Shown: in pieces, positions 17,391 through 25,046 of the stretch | How the letters are laid out: the number at the start of each line of letters is the position of its first letter | Position numbering within the stretch: the first letter of the stretch is position 1 | NCBI GenBank assembly: GCA_023421115.1 | Contig: JAEZUI010000269.1 | Location: 1 to 32,346 of the forward strand | Direction: 5' to 3' | Length of the DNA stretch: 32,346 bases | Source of the DNA: Bacillota bacterium | GTDB taxonomy: Bacteria; Bacillota; Clostridia; Acetivibrionales; Acetivibrionaceae | Notes under the pieces: model-generated | What the model saw: only the letters and a program-made list of their open reading frames with translations | Databases searched by the model: none | Told to the model about the DNA's origin: nothing | Program-made: the position numbers and the translations under genes

Positions 17391-18098
17391 GTGGTAGAAT
17401 TCAGATCGGTTACAAAAGAATATCCTAATGGAACTGTAGCACTTAATAATGTTAATATAAATATAACTAAAGGCGAGTTTGCTTTTATAGTAGGGCAGAG
17501 TGGCTCCGGGAAATCTACAATGCTAAAACTGATTTTAAAGGAAGAAGATCCAAGTACGGGAGAAGTTTTTGTAAACGGGTACAATGTTTCGGCATTGAAA
17601 CGTAAAGAAATACCTTATTTAAGGAGAAGCTTAGGGGCAGTATTTCAGGATTTCAGGCTTCTTCCTAATAAGACAGTTTATGAAAATGTTGCTTTTGCGA
17701 TGCAGATTACAGAAGCACTTCCGAGGGAGATTAGGAGACAGGTACCAATGTCTTTAGCTTTAGTAGGGCTTAGTAAGAAAGCAAATGTTTATCCGGGACA
17801 GCTTTCAGGGGGAGAACAACAGAGAGTCGCACTAGCGAGGGCTTTAGTTAATAATCCCGCATTGCTTATTGCTGATGAGCCTACAGGGAATTTAGATCCT
17901 GAGACTTCTTGGGAAATAATGAAGTTGCTATCTGAAGTTAATTGCAGAGGGACTACTGTGATTGTAGCCACTCATGAGAAAAATATAGTAGACTCGATGA
18001 AAAAGAGAGTAATTGCTATTGACAAAGGTATGATAGTTAGGGATCAGGAGAAAGGACAATACGGAGATGAAGTTAAGAACAACAAAGTATATAGTTAA
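17391..18098 (+). CDS. ftsE: Cell division ATP-binding protein FtsE
   Basis: 235 residues from a GTG start with AGGAGG 6 bases upstream. ABC ATPase: Walker A GQSGSGKST (35-43), signature LSGGE (138-142), Walker B ending in D162 E163 and the family-typical PTGNLDP. It lies on the inner membrane face with FtsX and, by ATP hydrolysis, changes the conformation of the extracellular FtsX loop so that a periplasmic or extracellular peptidoglycan hydrolase is switched on. Its last 32 bases overlap ftsX, and an M23 hydrolase gene follows, so the whole functional module is together. Confidence 0.97.
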   Translation: MVEFRSVTKEYPNGTVALNNVNINITKGEFAFIVGQSGSGKSTMLKLILKEEDPSTGEVFVNGYNVSALKRKEIPYLRRSLGAVFQDFRLLPNKTVYENVAFAMQITEALPREIRRQVPMSLALVGLSKKANVYPGQLSGGEQQRVALARALVNNPALLIADEPTGNLDPETSWEIMKLLSEVNCRGTTVIVATHEKNIVDSMKKRVIAIDKGMIVRDQEKGQYGDEVKNNKVYS

Positions 18099-18951
18099 AG
18101 AAGGTTTAATAAATACTTATAGAAATGCGCTTATGTCATTGGCTTCTGTGGGTGTTGTTACAGCTTCGATGATTATATTAGGTGTGTTTTTGGTAATCGC
18201 AATAAATCTAAGCTATAATACACAAAAGTTGAAGGAACAACCTCAAATGCAAGTTTTTTGCGAACCTGAGTTAGACGATGAACAGATTGGAGTTATTGAA
18301 AAGAAGATTAAAAGTGATTCTAGAGTAAAAAAATACACTTATGTATCAAAGCAAGAAGCGCTTATAAAAGCAAAGGAGATGTTAGGGAACGACCAGGATG
18401 TTGTTGAGGGACTTGGAGACGACTTTATGCCTGTTTCGTTTATTGTAGAATTGAAAAATTTAAAAGAAGCGCAGGATGTTGTTTCCGCCTTCAAATCAAT
18501 ACAGGGCGTTGGAAATGTGAGGTACTCTCAGGAGCGGGTAGACATTATTTTAAAGATAGCAACTTGGGTTCAGATTGGCAATATGGCTCTAATAATCATT
18601 TTGCTTGCAATAGCGATGTTTATTATATCTAACACCATTAAACTAACTGTATTTGCTAGGCGAAAAGAAATAAATATAATGAAATATATAGGAGCAACTG
18701 ATTGGTTTATTAGGTGGCCATTTGTTGTTGAAGGTGTTATAATAGGATTAGCTGGAGCAGCTATAGGTTTTGTAGCTATAAGTATTGTGTACGCAATTTT
18801 TTTAAGTATGGTGGCAGAGGAAGTAAATATTTTCTCTTTGATTAGTTTGGGAGAACTTCAGTTTAATGTGACTTATACATTTGCGTTGGTAGGTATTGTA
18901 ATAGGTACTCTTGGAAGTACTATTTCAATTAGGAAATATCTGCAAGTTTAG
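18067..18951 (+). CDS. ftsX: Cell division permease-like protein FtsX
   Basis: 294 residues, four membrane segments (about 20-45, 170-190, 220-245, 270-288) with the large extracellular domain between the first two (about 46-165), as expected for FtsX. The conserved cytoplasmic RRKEI(N)IMKYIGATDWFIR region follows the second segment. The ATG overlaps the end of ftsE by 32 bases; AGGAGAAAGG precedes it. It couples FtsE ATPase activity to an external murein hydrolase, most likely the M23 protein encoded next. Confidence 0.96.
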   Translation: MKLRTTKYIVKEGLINTYRNALMSLASVGVVTASMIILGVFLVIAINLSYNTQKLKEQPQMQVFCEPELDDEQIGVIEKKIKSDSRVKKYTYVSKQEALIKAKEMLGNDQDVVEGLGDDFMPVSFIVELKNLKEAQDVVSAFKSIQGVGNVRYSQERVDIILKIATWVQIGNMALIIILLAIAMFIISNTIKLTVFARRKEINIMKYIGATDWFIRWPFVVEGVIIGLAGAAIGFVAISIVYAIFLSMVAEEVNIFSLISLGELQFNVTYTFALVGIVIGTLGSTISIRKYLQV

Positions 18952-18981
18952 TGTTGTGTGGCACAATTATCCTTTGCATAG

Positions 18982-19005
18982 TTTCTCTTTAGGTCTAAAG
19001 AGAAA
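18982..19005 (+). promoter_or_regulatory. Perfect 10-bp hairpin between ftsX and the M23 gene
   Basis: TTTCTCTTTA (18982-18991) pairs with TAAAGAGAAA (18996-19005) around a GGTC loop. No T-run follows, so it is not an ordinary terminator. A TATAAT hexamer comes just after (19015-19020) without a clear -35. It may set relative expression of ftsEX and the hydrolase through RNA processing or stability. Confidence 0.55.
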
Positions 19006-19076
19006 AATAAAGGTTATAATGTCATAAGTTATTATATCAAACAAATGAAAAGAATTATGCTAGGAGGTATTTGAAC

Positions 19077-20201
19077 GTGAAGAAAGCTTTGTGCATTTTA
19101 TTGTCTCTTGTAATTGGTATGTCACTCATAGTGCCCGTTTTTGCGGATAAGCTCACGGATGCTCAAAACAAAAAAAATACCGTTGATAAAAAGATTAACG
19201 ATTTGACTAAGCAAAAAAAGAGTGAAGAAAAGAAGTTGCAAACTGCAAAAGAAAAGCAAGAAGAAATCGAATCAGCTCAAAAAAGAGAAAAACAAGAGTA
19301 TGATGAATTATTAGACCAAATAGGTGAATTGAATCAAGGAATTGAAGAGCTCGATAAATCGATAGAGGCAAGTGAAAAAGAATACAATGATAAAATGGAA
19401 CTGTTGAAAATCAGATTAAGGGTAATGTACGAAAATTCCGATTTTACATACTTAGATACATTGGCTGAGTCAAAAAGTGTGACTGATTTTCTTGAAAGAC
19501 TTGAGCTGGTATCTACAATTAGCAAGAGGGATAAAGAGATTGTTGAATGTATAAAGGAAGCAAAGAGAGATATTGCATTCAAGAAGCAACTGGTTGTGGG
19601 ACAAAAGGAACAGGTTCAGTTAAAGGCTGATGAGTCTTTAAAAACAATAAACAATTTAAGTGCTTCAAGGGCTAGTTTAGACAATCAAATAAAAGAAATA
19701 AACACCAAATTGAAGAAGCTTGAACAGGAAGAAGACAAACTAATTAGTCAATCAAATGCTTTAGTTAGCCAAATTAAAAACCTTCAAAAAAAGGGAGCTT
19801 ATGCCGGTGGAAGTATGACTTGGCCTTGTCCTAGCTCTTCAAAAATATCATCTTACTATGGAAATAGGCTTCATCCCATACTAAAGAAATATAAGATGCA
19901 TACAGGTATTGATATATCAGCAAAACAAGGAACTTCAATAGTAGCGGCCAACAAAGGAACTGTAATTATGGCCGGTTGGCAAAATGGTTATGGTTATACA
20001 GTCGTGCTTGATCATGGAGGAGGTATAACGACCCTATATGCGCACTGCAGCAAGCTTTTAGTTAGTGTAGGAAAGTCGGTAAAAGCAGGTGAGACTATTG
20101 CAAAGATAGGTAGTACAGGAATGTCGACAGGACCTCATTTGCATTTTGAAGTTAGAAAGAATGGATCTACTACAAATCCATTAAATTATGTAAGTAAATA
20201 G
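19077..20201 (+). CDS. EnvC/PcsB-like murein hydrolase: coiled coil plus M23 peptidase
   Basis: 374 residues from the GTG at 19077, 9 bases after AGGAGG; the TTG at 19071 would be too close. Signal peptide 1-23 (cleavage after PVFA). Residues about 25-245 are a long Lys/Glu-rich coiled coil. The C-terminal LytM/M23 domain keeps its zinc ligands and catalytic residues: HxxxD (H275, D279) and HxH (H354, H356). It should be an active endopeptidase cutting peptidoglycan cross-links, unlike E. coli EnvC, whose LytM domain is inactive. In FtsEX-controlled hydrolases the coiled coil binds the FtsX outer domain; adjacency to ftsEX supports this. Confidence 0.94.
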   Translation: MKKALCILLSLVIGMSLIVPVFADKLTDAQNKKNTVDKKINDLTKQKKSEEKKLQTAKEKQEEIESAQKREKQEYDELLDQIGELNQGIEELDKSIEASEKEYNDKMELLKIRLRVMYENSDFTYLDTLAESKSVTDFLERLELVSTISKRDKEIVECIKEAKRDIAFKKQLVVGQKEQVQLKADESLKTINNLSASRASLDNQIKEINTKLKKLEQEEDKLISQSNALVSQIKNLQKKGAYAGGSMTWPCPSSSKISSYYGNRLHPILKKYKMHTGIDISAKQGTSIVAANKGTVIMAGWQNGYGYTVVLDHGGGITTLYAHCSKLLVSVGKSVKAGETIAKIGSTGMSTGPHLHFEVRKNGSTTNPLNYVSK

Positions 20202-20533
20202 AATTGTTAACCTATGTAAATAATAGGTCCGGGGATTACCCGGGCCTTATTTCAAATTAAGGTGTTTAAAGCTTTAGCTTGAATAAATTTTAAGATTTAT
20301 GTATTAATATGAGCTTATTATATTATTTAATCAACGAGCATATGATATAATGATAAAAGGCCTAATGCTGACAGTATTGATGTTAAAGGCAAAAGTGGAG
20401 GGCTCAGTATGCTAAAGCATTTTTTCTTAAGTTGAAAGAAAATAGGCAAAAAATAAGGGGTTTTAAGGCCCCAAAATTTATTTTAACAAATTAAAATCCA
20501 AATCATTAGGGGATTAAAGGGAGTGTTTGCGCT
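20202..20533 (+). promoter_or_regulatory. 332-bp gap with promoter and long leader of the S41 protease gene
   Basis: After the terminator at 20226, an extended -10 (TGATATAAT, hexamer 20346-20351) with a weak -35 predicts a start near 20358 and a leader of about 175 bases. Inside it ATGC-TAAA-GCAT plus T5 (20409-20425) is terminator-like. ATGCTGA (20365-20371) can pair with TCAGTAT (20404-20410), which would compete with that hairpin. GGGG/CCCC (20457-20472) forms another small hairpin. Confidence 0.4.
20226..20252 (+). terminator. Terminator after the M23 gene
   Basis: GGTCCGGG (20226-20233) pairs with CCCGGGCC (20239-20246), one G-T pair, 5-base loop, followed by TTATTTC. It is the GC-richest hairpin of the neighbourhood and stands 25 bases after the stop codon. 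Confidence 0.75.
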
Positions 20534-21817
20534 TTGAATAAAAATGTGTTTTTTCAAAAGATTCTGCCCATTATTGTTGTTGTTGTAATGACAAATGTTA
20601 TTACTGCTATGGGATTTTTGTTGTGGCATAATTTGACGCCAAATTATGTAGTTGTGCCTGAGGTAACGACACAGCAGCAAGCTAATATATTTGACTTTAA
20701 TCCAAACTATGCAATACAGTTTGACAGTAAAAGTGTTGAATATGAAAATGTAAAAAAGTTTGACAAGGTAAGGGCATTGCTGGAAGAATACTATTATAAA
20801 GATACAAATGAGAATGAAATGCTTGAAGGTGCGATTTCCGGCATGACGGAAGCTTTAAAAGACCCCTATACGGTATATTTTACAAAAGAGCAGATGAAGC
20901 AGTTTACTGAAAAGTCTCAAGGAAGCTACGTTGGTATAGGTGTTGTTGTTACAATGGGGGAGGAGGGAATTCTCTCAATTGTAGAGCCTTTTGCGGAATC
21001 TCCTGCACTTGAAGCAGGAATTGCTAAAGATGACAAGATAGTTAAAGTTGATGATAATGATGTTACAACTATACGAGATGAAGATATGATTATTAGTATG
21101 ATAAAGGGAAAAGAGAATACGAAGGTTAAGATAACTGTTTATAGGCCATCAGAAGGGAAGTATTTAGATTTTGATGTCACAAGAAAAAAGATCAAGGTTG
21201 TAAATATAAATAGTGAAGTATTAAAGGATGACATTGGATATATAAGGCTTTCAATGTTTGACAGTGAGATAAATAAAGATTTTCAAGAGCACTTAAATAA
21301 TTTGCTTAAGAAGAAGATAAAAGGACTTGTAATTGACTTAAGAGATAATCCGGGTGGAGATTATGATCAGGTGTCGGCTATAGCTGACAGGTTAATACCA
21401 GAAGGATTGATTGTATATACAGAGGATAAGAAGGGGAACAAGCAAGAAAAGAAATCCGATCCTACTGAGTTGAATATTCCTATAGCAGTTTTAGTAAATG
21501 AAAACAGTGCCAGTGCCTCTGAGGTTTTATCCGGTGCACTAAAAGATCACAATAAGGCTACTTTGGTCGGGACTAAGACTTTTGGAAAGGGGCTTGTTCA
21601 GGCGGTGGTTAATTTAGAAGATGGCTCTGGATTGAAAGTAACAATAGCTAGGTATTTTACACCTTCTGGAGTTTGCATACAGGATGTAGGGATCGAACCA
21701 CATTTAAAAGTGGAGCTTGCAGACAAGTACAAGAATTTTGCAATATCGCAGATTCCTAAAGAAGAGGACAGTCAGCTTCAGAAAGCTATTGAAGAGATAA
21801 AGGGTGCAATTAGATAA
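20534..21817 (+). CDS. Carboxy-terminal processing protease, S41 family (CtpA/CtpB-like)
   Basis: 427 residues from a TTG with AAGGGAG about 10 bases upstream; a GTG at codon 5 is the alternative. One N-terminal membrane helix (about 10-31) leaves the rest outside. A PDZ domain at about 130-205 precedes the serine protease core. Catalytic residues by motif: Ser327 in SASASE, Lys352 in FGKG and Gln356, with the spacing of 25 between Ser and Lys seen in Prc. In E. coli Prc tunes a murein endopeptidase; in Bacillus CtpB signals during sporulation. Here it is next to ftsEX and the M23 hydrolase, an arrangement repeated in many Firmicutes, which suggests a wall-remodelling role. Confidence 0.93.
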   Translation: MNKNVFFQKILPIIVVVVMTNVITAMGFLLWHNLTPNYVVVPEVTTQQQANIFDFNPNYAIQFDSKSVEYENVKKFDKVRALLEEYYYKDTNENEMLEGAISGMTEALKDPYTVYFTKEQMKQFTEKSQGSYVGIGVVVTMGEEGILSIVEPFAESPALEAGIAKDDKIVKVDDNDVTTIRDEDMIISMIKGKENTKVKITVYRPSEGKYLDFDVTRKKIKVVNINSEVLKDDIGYIRLSMFDSEINKDFQEHLNNLLKKKIKGLVIDLRDNPGGDYDQVSAIADRLIPEGLIVYTEDKKGNKQEKKSDPTELNIPIAVLVNENSASASEVLSGALKDHNKATLVGTKTFGKGLVQAVVNLEDGSGLKVTIARYFTPSGVCIQDVGIEPHLKVELADKYKNFAISQIPKEEDSQLQKAIEEIKGAIR

Positions 21818-21904
21818 TTGGGAGCTTAAGTGCTTTCATTATGGAGTTTAATATCTAAATTATGTTAAGGGTATTTTTGGGAATGCCTAAATAATTTATT
21901 TAAA

Positions 21905-21942
21905 AAAATGGAATGCCAATATAAAGTTGCATTCCATTTTTT
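21905..21942 (+). terminator. Terminator after the S41 protease gene
   Basis: A perfect 12-bp stem AAAATGGAATGC / GCATTCCATTTT (21905-21916, 21929-21940) with a 12-base loop and T6 at the end. Confidence 0.92.
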
Positions 21943-21944
21943 GT

Positions 21945-21973
21945 GTATATTTGGGTAAATTATGTACATAATA
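21945..21973 (+). promoter_or_regulatory. Sigma-G-like promoter of the small spore protein gene
   Basis: -10 CATAATA (21967-21973) fits the forespore consensus CATNNTA; GTATA (21945-21949), 17 bases upstream, differs from the -35 GMATR by one base. It stands right after a terminator and 20 bases before the ATG of a spore-protein gene. Confidence 0.55.
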
Positions 21974-21993
21974 CTTTTAGGAGGTGTTAAGGA

Positions 21994-22161
21994 ATGAAAG
22001 ATATCGATGAGAAGTTAAAATATGAGGTGGCAAATGAACTTGGTTTAGTAGACAAGATAAAGAAGAATGGATGGAAGAGTCTTACTGCAAAAGAGACAGG
22101 GCGGATAGGTGGTCTGATGACAAAGAGAAAAAAGATGCTTCAGATGGGGAAAGAGCAATAA
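21994..22161 (+). CDS. Small acid-soluble spore protein, alpha/beta-type
   Basis: 55 residues. AGGAGGT stands 8 bases before the ATG. The family core is present: LKYEVANELGLVDK, NGWKSL, and TAKETGRIGG, with a basic Lys-Arg tail. These proteins coat DNA in the forespore and protect it against UV, heat and chemicals; the E-IGG stretch resembles the site cut by the germination protease GPR. The gene is alone between two hairpins and has a sigma-G-like promoter, so forespore expression is expected. At 55 residues it is slightly shorter than the classical 60-72. Confidence 0.88.
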   Translation: MKDIDEKLKYEVANELGLVDKIKKNGWKSLTAKETGRIGGLMTKRKKMLQMGKEQ

Positions 22162-22181
22162 ATAAAAGCAACTATTCATTA

Positions 22182-22201
22182 ATCGCAGCAATTGCTGCGA
22201 T
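22182..22201. promoter_or_regulatory. Perfect 20-bp palindrome between spore-protein and methyltransferase genes
   Basis: ATCGCAGCAA/TTGCTGCGAT is fully self-complementary. As RNA it forms an 8-bp stem with an AATT loop; a run of six T follows at 22208-22213, after ATATTG, so it may end the spore-protein transcript. It also ends at the -35 region of the next gene's promoter (TTGTTT 22205, extended -10 TGCTATACT 22226-22234), where a DNA-binding dimer could act as repressor. Confidence 0.7.
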
Positions 22202-22250
22202 ATATTGTTTTTTGATGTTTTTCTATGCTATACTATGATAAAACGGTTGA

Positions 22251-23018
22251 ATGTTTTTGTTGGGGGTGGGTTCAATTTACGATAGTTTTGCTTATATTTA
22301 TGATAAGCTTATGTATGATATTGATTATTCAATGTGGGCAAATTTTATTGAAGAAATATTTAGTATAAATAATCATAAGCCAAAATTGATTCTTGATTTG
22401 GGCTGTGGGACAGGTAATTTTTGTATCGAAATGGCTAAGAGAGGCTATGAGATGATAGGTGTGGATAGGTCATCGGATATGTTGAACTGTGCTATGAATA
22501 AAAGTGAGGAACAGGGATTAAATGTTTTGTATTTAAATCAGGACATGACTAATTTTGAATTATACGGAACGGTTGATACGATAGTATGTCTTATGGACAG
22601 TATAAACTATATTCTTTACAAAAAAGACATAAAAAAAATGCTAAAGCTTGCAAAGAATTATTTAAATCCCGGGGGTTTGTTTATATTCGATGTAAACACG
22701 CCATACAAATTTGAAAATGTTCTTAGTAATAATGTATTTTATGATATTTCCGATGAAGCAACTTACATATGGCAGAACTATTATAATACCAGGTCAAAGG
22801 TGTGCGAATTTGAATTGACGTTTTTTGTAAAAAGGTGCGAAGATTACAAAAAATATGATGAGGTTCACTATGAAAGAGCTTATGATAAAACGGAGTTAAA
22901 GGAATTGATTAGGTCAAGCGGATTAAAGCTGCTAAAAATATATGACGATTTGAAATTGTGTTCTCCTACTAAAAAAAGTCAAAGAAATTTTTATGTATGT
23001 GAAGCCAATAAAGTTTAG
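22251..23018 (+). CDS. Class I SAM-dependent methyltransferase (YqeM-like); start uncertain
   Basis: Up to 255 residues. Motif I LDLGCGTGNF binds SAM, followed by the acidic GVDRSSDML loop and a Pro-Gly-Gly turn (NPGGLFIFDVNTP). It resembles the YqeM group of small-molecule or RNA methyltransferases; the substrate is unknown. The ATG at 22251 has no ribosome binding site, and the G-rich TGGGGGTGGG (22261-22270) lies inside the frame just before the conserved YDSFAYIYDKLM; translation may begin at a non-ATG codon near 22266-22275. The MGMT-family gene follows 40 bases later. Confidence 0.85.
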   Translation: MFLLGVGSIYDSFAYIYDKLMYDIDYSMWANFIEEIFSINNHKPKLILDLGCGTGNFCIEMAKRGYEMIGVDRSSDMLNCAMNKSEEQGLNVLYLNQDMTNFELYGTVDTIVCLMDSINYILYKKDIKKMLKLAKNYLNPGGLFIFDVNTPYKFENVLSNNVFYDISDEATYIWQNYYNTRSKVCEFELTFFVKRCEDYKKYDEVHYERAYDKTELKELIRSSGLKLLKIYDDLKLCSPTKKSQRNFYVCEANKV

Positions 23019-23058
23019 GAAATTCCTAAAAAAACTCGTCTTATTGGAGGTTTTTGTG

Positions 23059-23361
23059 GTGTTTTTTGAAGAGGTATATGATATAGTGCGTAAAATTCCT
23101 AAAGGGAAAGTTGCTACCTATGGTCAAATAGCTAGAATGTTAGGTCAGCCGAAAAGAGCAAAAATTGTTGGATGGGCTCTTCATAAAAATCCATACTTTG
23201 GAGAGGTGCCGTGTCACAGAGTTGTAAATAGAAATGGGGAAATAAGCTCAGGATTTGCGTTTGGAGGTATAACGGTACAAAAGGAAATGCTTGAGGCGGA
23301 AGGTATAATTTTTGATGAAGGCAGTAAAATAGATTTAAACAAATACCTTTGGAAGCTTTGA
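23059..23361 (+). CDS. MGMT-family alkyltransferase domain protein
   Basis: 100 residues from the GTG at 23059 (GGAGG 8 bases upstream); the longer frame into the methyltransferase gene has no start signal. It consists of only the DNA-binding/active-site domain of O6-alkylguanine alkyltransferases: KVATYGQIA helix-turn-helix region and PCHRVV with the acceptor cysteine C52. The flipping 'arginine finger' position (usually R in ARAVG) is Lys35 here (AKIVG). Because the cysteine is kept, it is not a typical Atl protein, which has Trp or Ala there; it lacks, however, the N-terminal domain of full-size Ogt. Repair of O6-alkylguanine is plausible, or marking of lesions for excision repair. Confidence 0.88.
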   Translation: MFFEEVYDIVRKIPKGKVATYGQIARMLGQPKRAKIVGWALHKNPYFGEVPCHRVVNRNGEISSGFAFGGITVQKEMLEAEGIIFDEGSKIDLNKYLWKL

Positions 23362-23398
23362 AAATGCCAATAATTTTAAAAATATAAGAAATATTGGA

Positions 23399-23428
23399 TT
23401 GACAAGCCATAGCAAATTATGATAAACT
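23399..23428 (+). promoter_or_regulatory. Promoter of the cold shock gene
   Basis: Perfect -35 TTGACA (23399-23404), 18-base spacer, -10 TAAACT (23423-23428). The predicted start near 23435 leaves a leader of about 64 bases. Confidence 0.7.
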
Positions 23429-23498
23429 GTTAAAGATTTAGTAATGACATGGAAATATGCATACTAAGTTAAAGTATCTAGTTCAGGAGGAGTGCAGG

Positions 23499-23699
23499 AT
23501 GGAGAGAGGAAGAGTTAAATGGTTTAATGCTGAGAAAGGATTTGGCTTTATCGAGAGAGATGGCGGAAATGATGTTTTTGTTCATTTTTCAGCAATAAAC
23601 ATGGATGGCTACAAGACATTAGAAGAAGGTACAGAAGTACAATTTGAAGTGGTTGAAGGTGCTAAAGGACCTCAGGCTTCAAATGTAACAAGAGCCTAA
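23499..23699 (+). CDS. Cold shock protein
   Basis: 66 residues, the standard CspA size. The ATG at 23499 follows AGGAGG closely (23485-23490), and the protein then begins directly with the canonical MxxGRVKWFN. RNA-binding motifs RNP-1 (KGFGFI) and RNP-2 (VFVHF) are intact. It is an OB-fold RNA chaperone that melts structures in mRNA at low temperature or in stationary phase. It is transcribed alone, with its own promoter and terminator. Confidence 0.97.
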   Translation: MERGRVKWFNAEKGFGFIERDGGNDVFVHFSAINMDGYKTLEEGTEVQFEVVEGAKGPQASNVTRA

Positions 23700-23737
23700 T
23701 CGGTGTCTAAAAATATTATATAAAGATGGCCGAACTC

Positions 23738-23763
23738 ACCCCGGTATATTAATACCGGGGTTT
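23738..23763 (+). terminator. Terminator of the cold shock gene
   Basis: ACCCCGGTAT (23738-23747) pairs with ATACCGGGGT (23752-23761) around ATTA; TT and a later T6 run follow. Confidence 0.88.
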
Positions 23764-23920
23764 CACTATTTTTTACTCTAGAATGAATTTAAATTAAAAA
23801 TTGGAGTTCAATGGAAAGTCGTATAATTTCTCAAATAAAAATGAGTTTAATGTTTTTGGGAAATGCCTAGGTATAGTTTTCTTATAAATTCGATGATTTA
23901 AGTTAAGGAAGGGATAGATT

Positions 23921-24793
23921 ATGGGAGATTACGTAGTTAGGGCAACTGCAGCAGAAGGTACAGTGAGAGCGGTTGCAGCAATTACTTCGAATATGGTTAA
24001 GGATGCAAGGGATATACACGGATTGTCGCCTCTAGCTTCTGTAGCATTAGGGAGGACTATGACAGCTGCTTCCTTGATGTCCACTTATTTAAAAGGTACA
24101 AAGGATACAATTACAATACAGATAAAAGGGGATGGACCCCTTGGAGGAATTGTTGTAGTGTCCGATATGAATGCGAATGTAAGGGGCTATGTAAATAACC
24201 CATTGTCATACCTGCCGCTAAATCAAAACGGCAAGTATGACGTTGCAGGAGCAATAGGAGGAAATGGCTACTTAAATGTTATCAGAGACCTCGGAATGAA
24301 AGAACCTTATATAGGGTATGTGAATTTGATTTCCGGTGAAATAGCTGAGGATATTGCATATTATTATGCTTCTTCGGAGCAGGTCCCTTCTGTAGTTGCA
24401 TTAGGGGTTTTAACAAATTCACAAGACCTTATACAATGCTCGGGAGGATTTATTATTCAGCTGATGCCGGGGGCTGAAGAGCAAACAATAGCACTTATTG
24501 AGGGAAAAATAAGTGCGCTGCCTTCAGTAACCAAACTTCTTTCAGAGGGAAAGACTCCAGAGGATATTTTGGAGCTTATTCTAGGTGAAATGAATCTTAA
24601 GATGGGGGAACAGACACCTTGCAGATATAAATGCAACTGCTCAAGGGAGCGAATGGAAAGAGGATTAATGAGCCTTGGTAAAGAAGAGATAAAAAGTATG
24701 ATTGATGAACAACACGGTGCTGAAACATGCTGCTATTTTTGCAGTTCAAAATATCAATTTTCAGAAGAAGACTTATTAAATCTTATCGAATAA
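23921..24793 (+). CDS. hslO: Hsp33 redox-regulated chaperone
   Basis: 290 residues, full length. AAGGAAGGG stands 10 bases before the ATG. The N-terminal globular substrate-binding domain is complete. The C-terminal zinc switch has the expected four cysteines: CxC (C238, C240) and CxxC (C271, C274); two extra cysteines (C234, C270) are adjacent. Under oxidative stress the zinc is released, disulfides form and the protein becomes an ATP-independent holdase. It is a single gene, with tRNA genes downstream. Confidence 0.96.
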   Translation: MGDYVVRATAAEGTVRAVAAITSNMVKDARDIHGLSPLASVALGRTMTAASLMSTYLKGTKDTITIQIKGDGPLGGIVVVSDMNANVRGYVNNPLSYLPLNQNGKYDVAGAIGGNGYLNVIRDLGMKEPYIGYVNLISGEIAEDIAYYYASSEQVPSVVALGVLTNSQDLIQCSGGFIIQLMPGAEEQTIALIEGKISALPSVTKLLSEGKTPEDILELILGEMNLKMGEQTPCRYKCNCSRERMERGLMSLGKEEIKSMIDEQHGAETCCYFCSSKYQFSEEDLLNLIE

Positions 24794-24903
24794 AAACATG
24801 CGAGTATGTGAATCTGAAACAGTAATAAACTGTGCATTAGAGAGAAATTTCGAGTATGTCGAAGCAATGAATTAATAAATTTAAAATAATACCGATTTGG
24901 GTA

Positions 24904-24932
24904 TTGACTTAATGTGATTTATTTTGTATACT
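24904..24932 (+). promoter_or_regulatory. Promoter of the tRNA operon
   Basis: -35 TTGACT (24904-24909), 17-base spacer, -10 TATACT (24927-24932), about 34 bases before tRNA-Val. Confidence 0.8.
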
Positions 24933-24965
24933 ATCAATTGTCGCTGAAACGCGACGTGGTGGTGC

Positions 24966-25041
24966 GGGCGCTTAGCTCAGCTGGGAGAGCACCTGCCTTA
25001 CAAGAAGGGGGTCATAGGTTCGAGCCCTATAGTGCCCACCA
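24966..25041 (+). tRNA. tRNA-Val (UAC)
   Basis: 76 bases with encoded CCA. Anticodon TAC at 24999-25001. Acceptor GGGCGCT/AGTGCCC and the T arm pair well. The anticodon stem CCTGC/GAAGG contains a G-A mismatch (24995 with 25005), where C would be expected. Confidence 0.95.
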
Positions 25042-25046
25042 TAATT

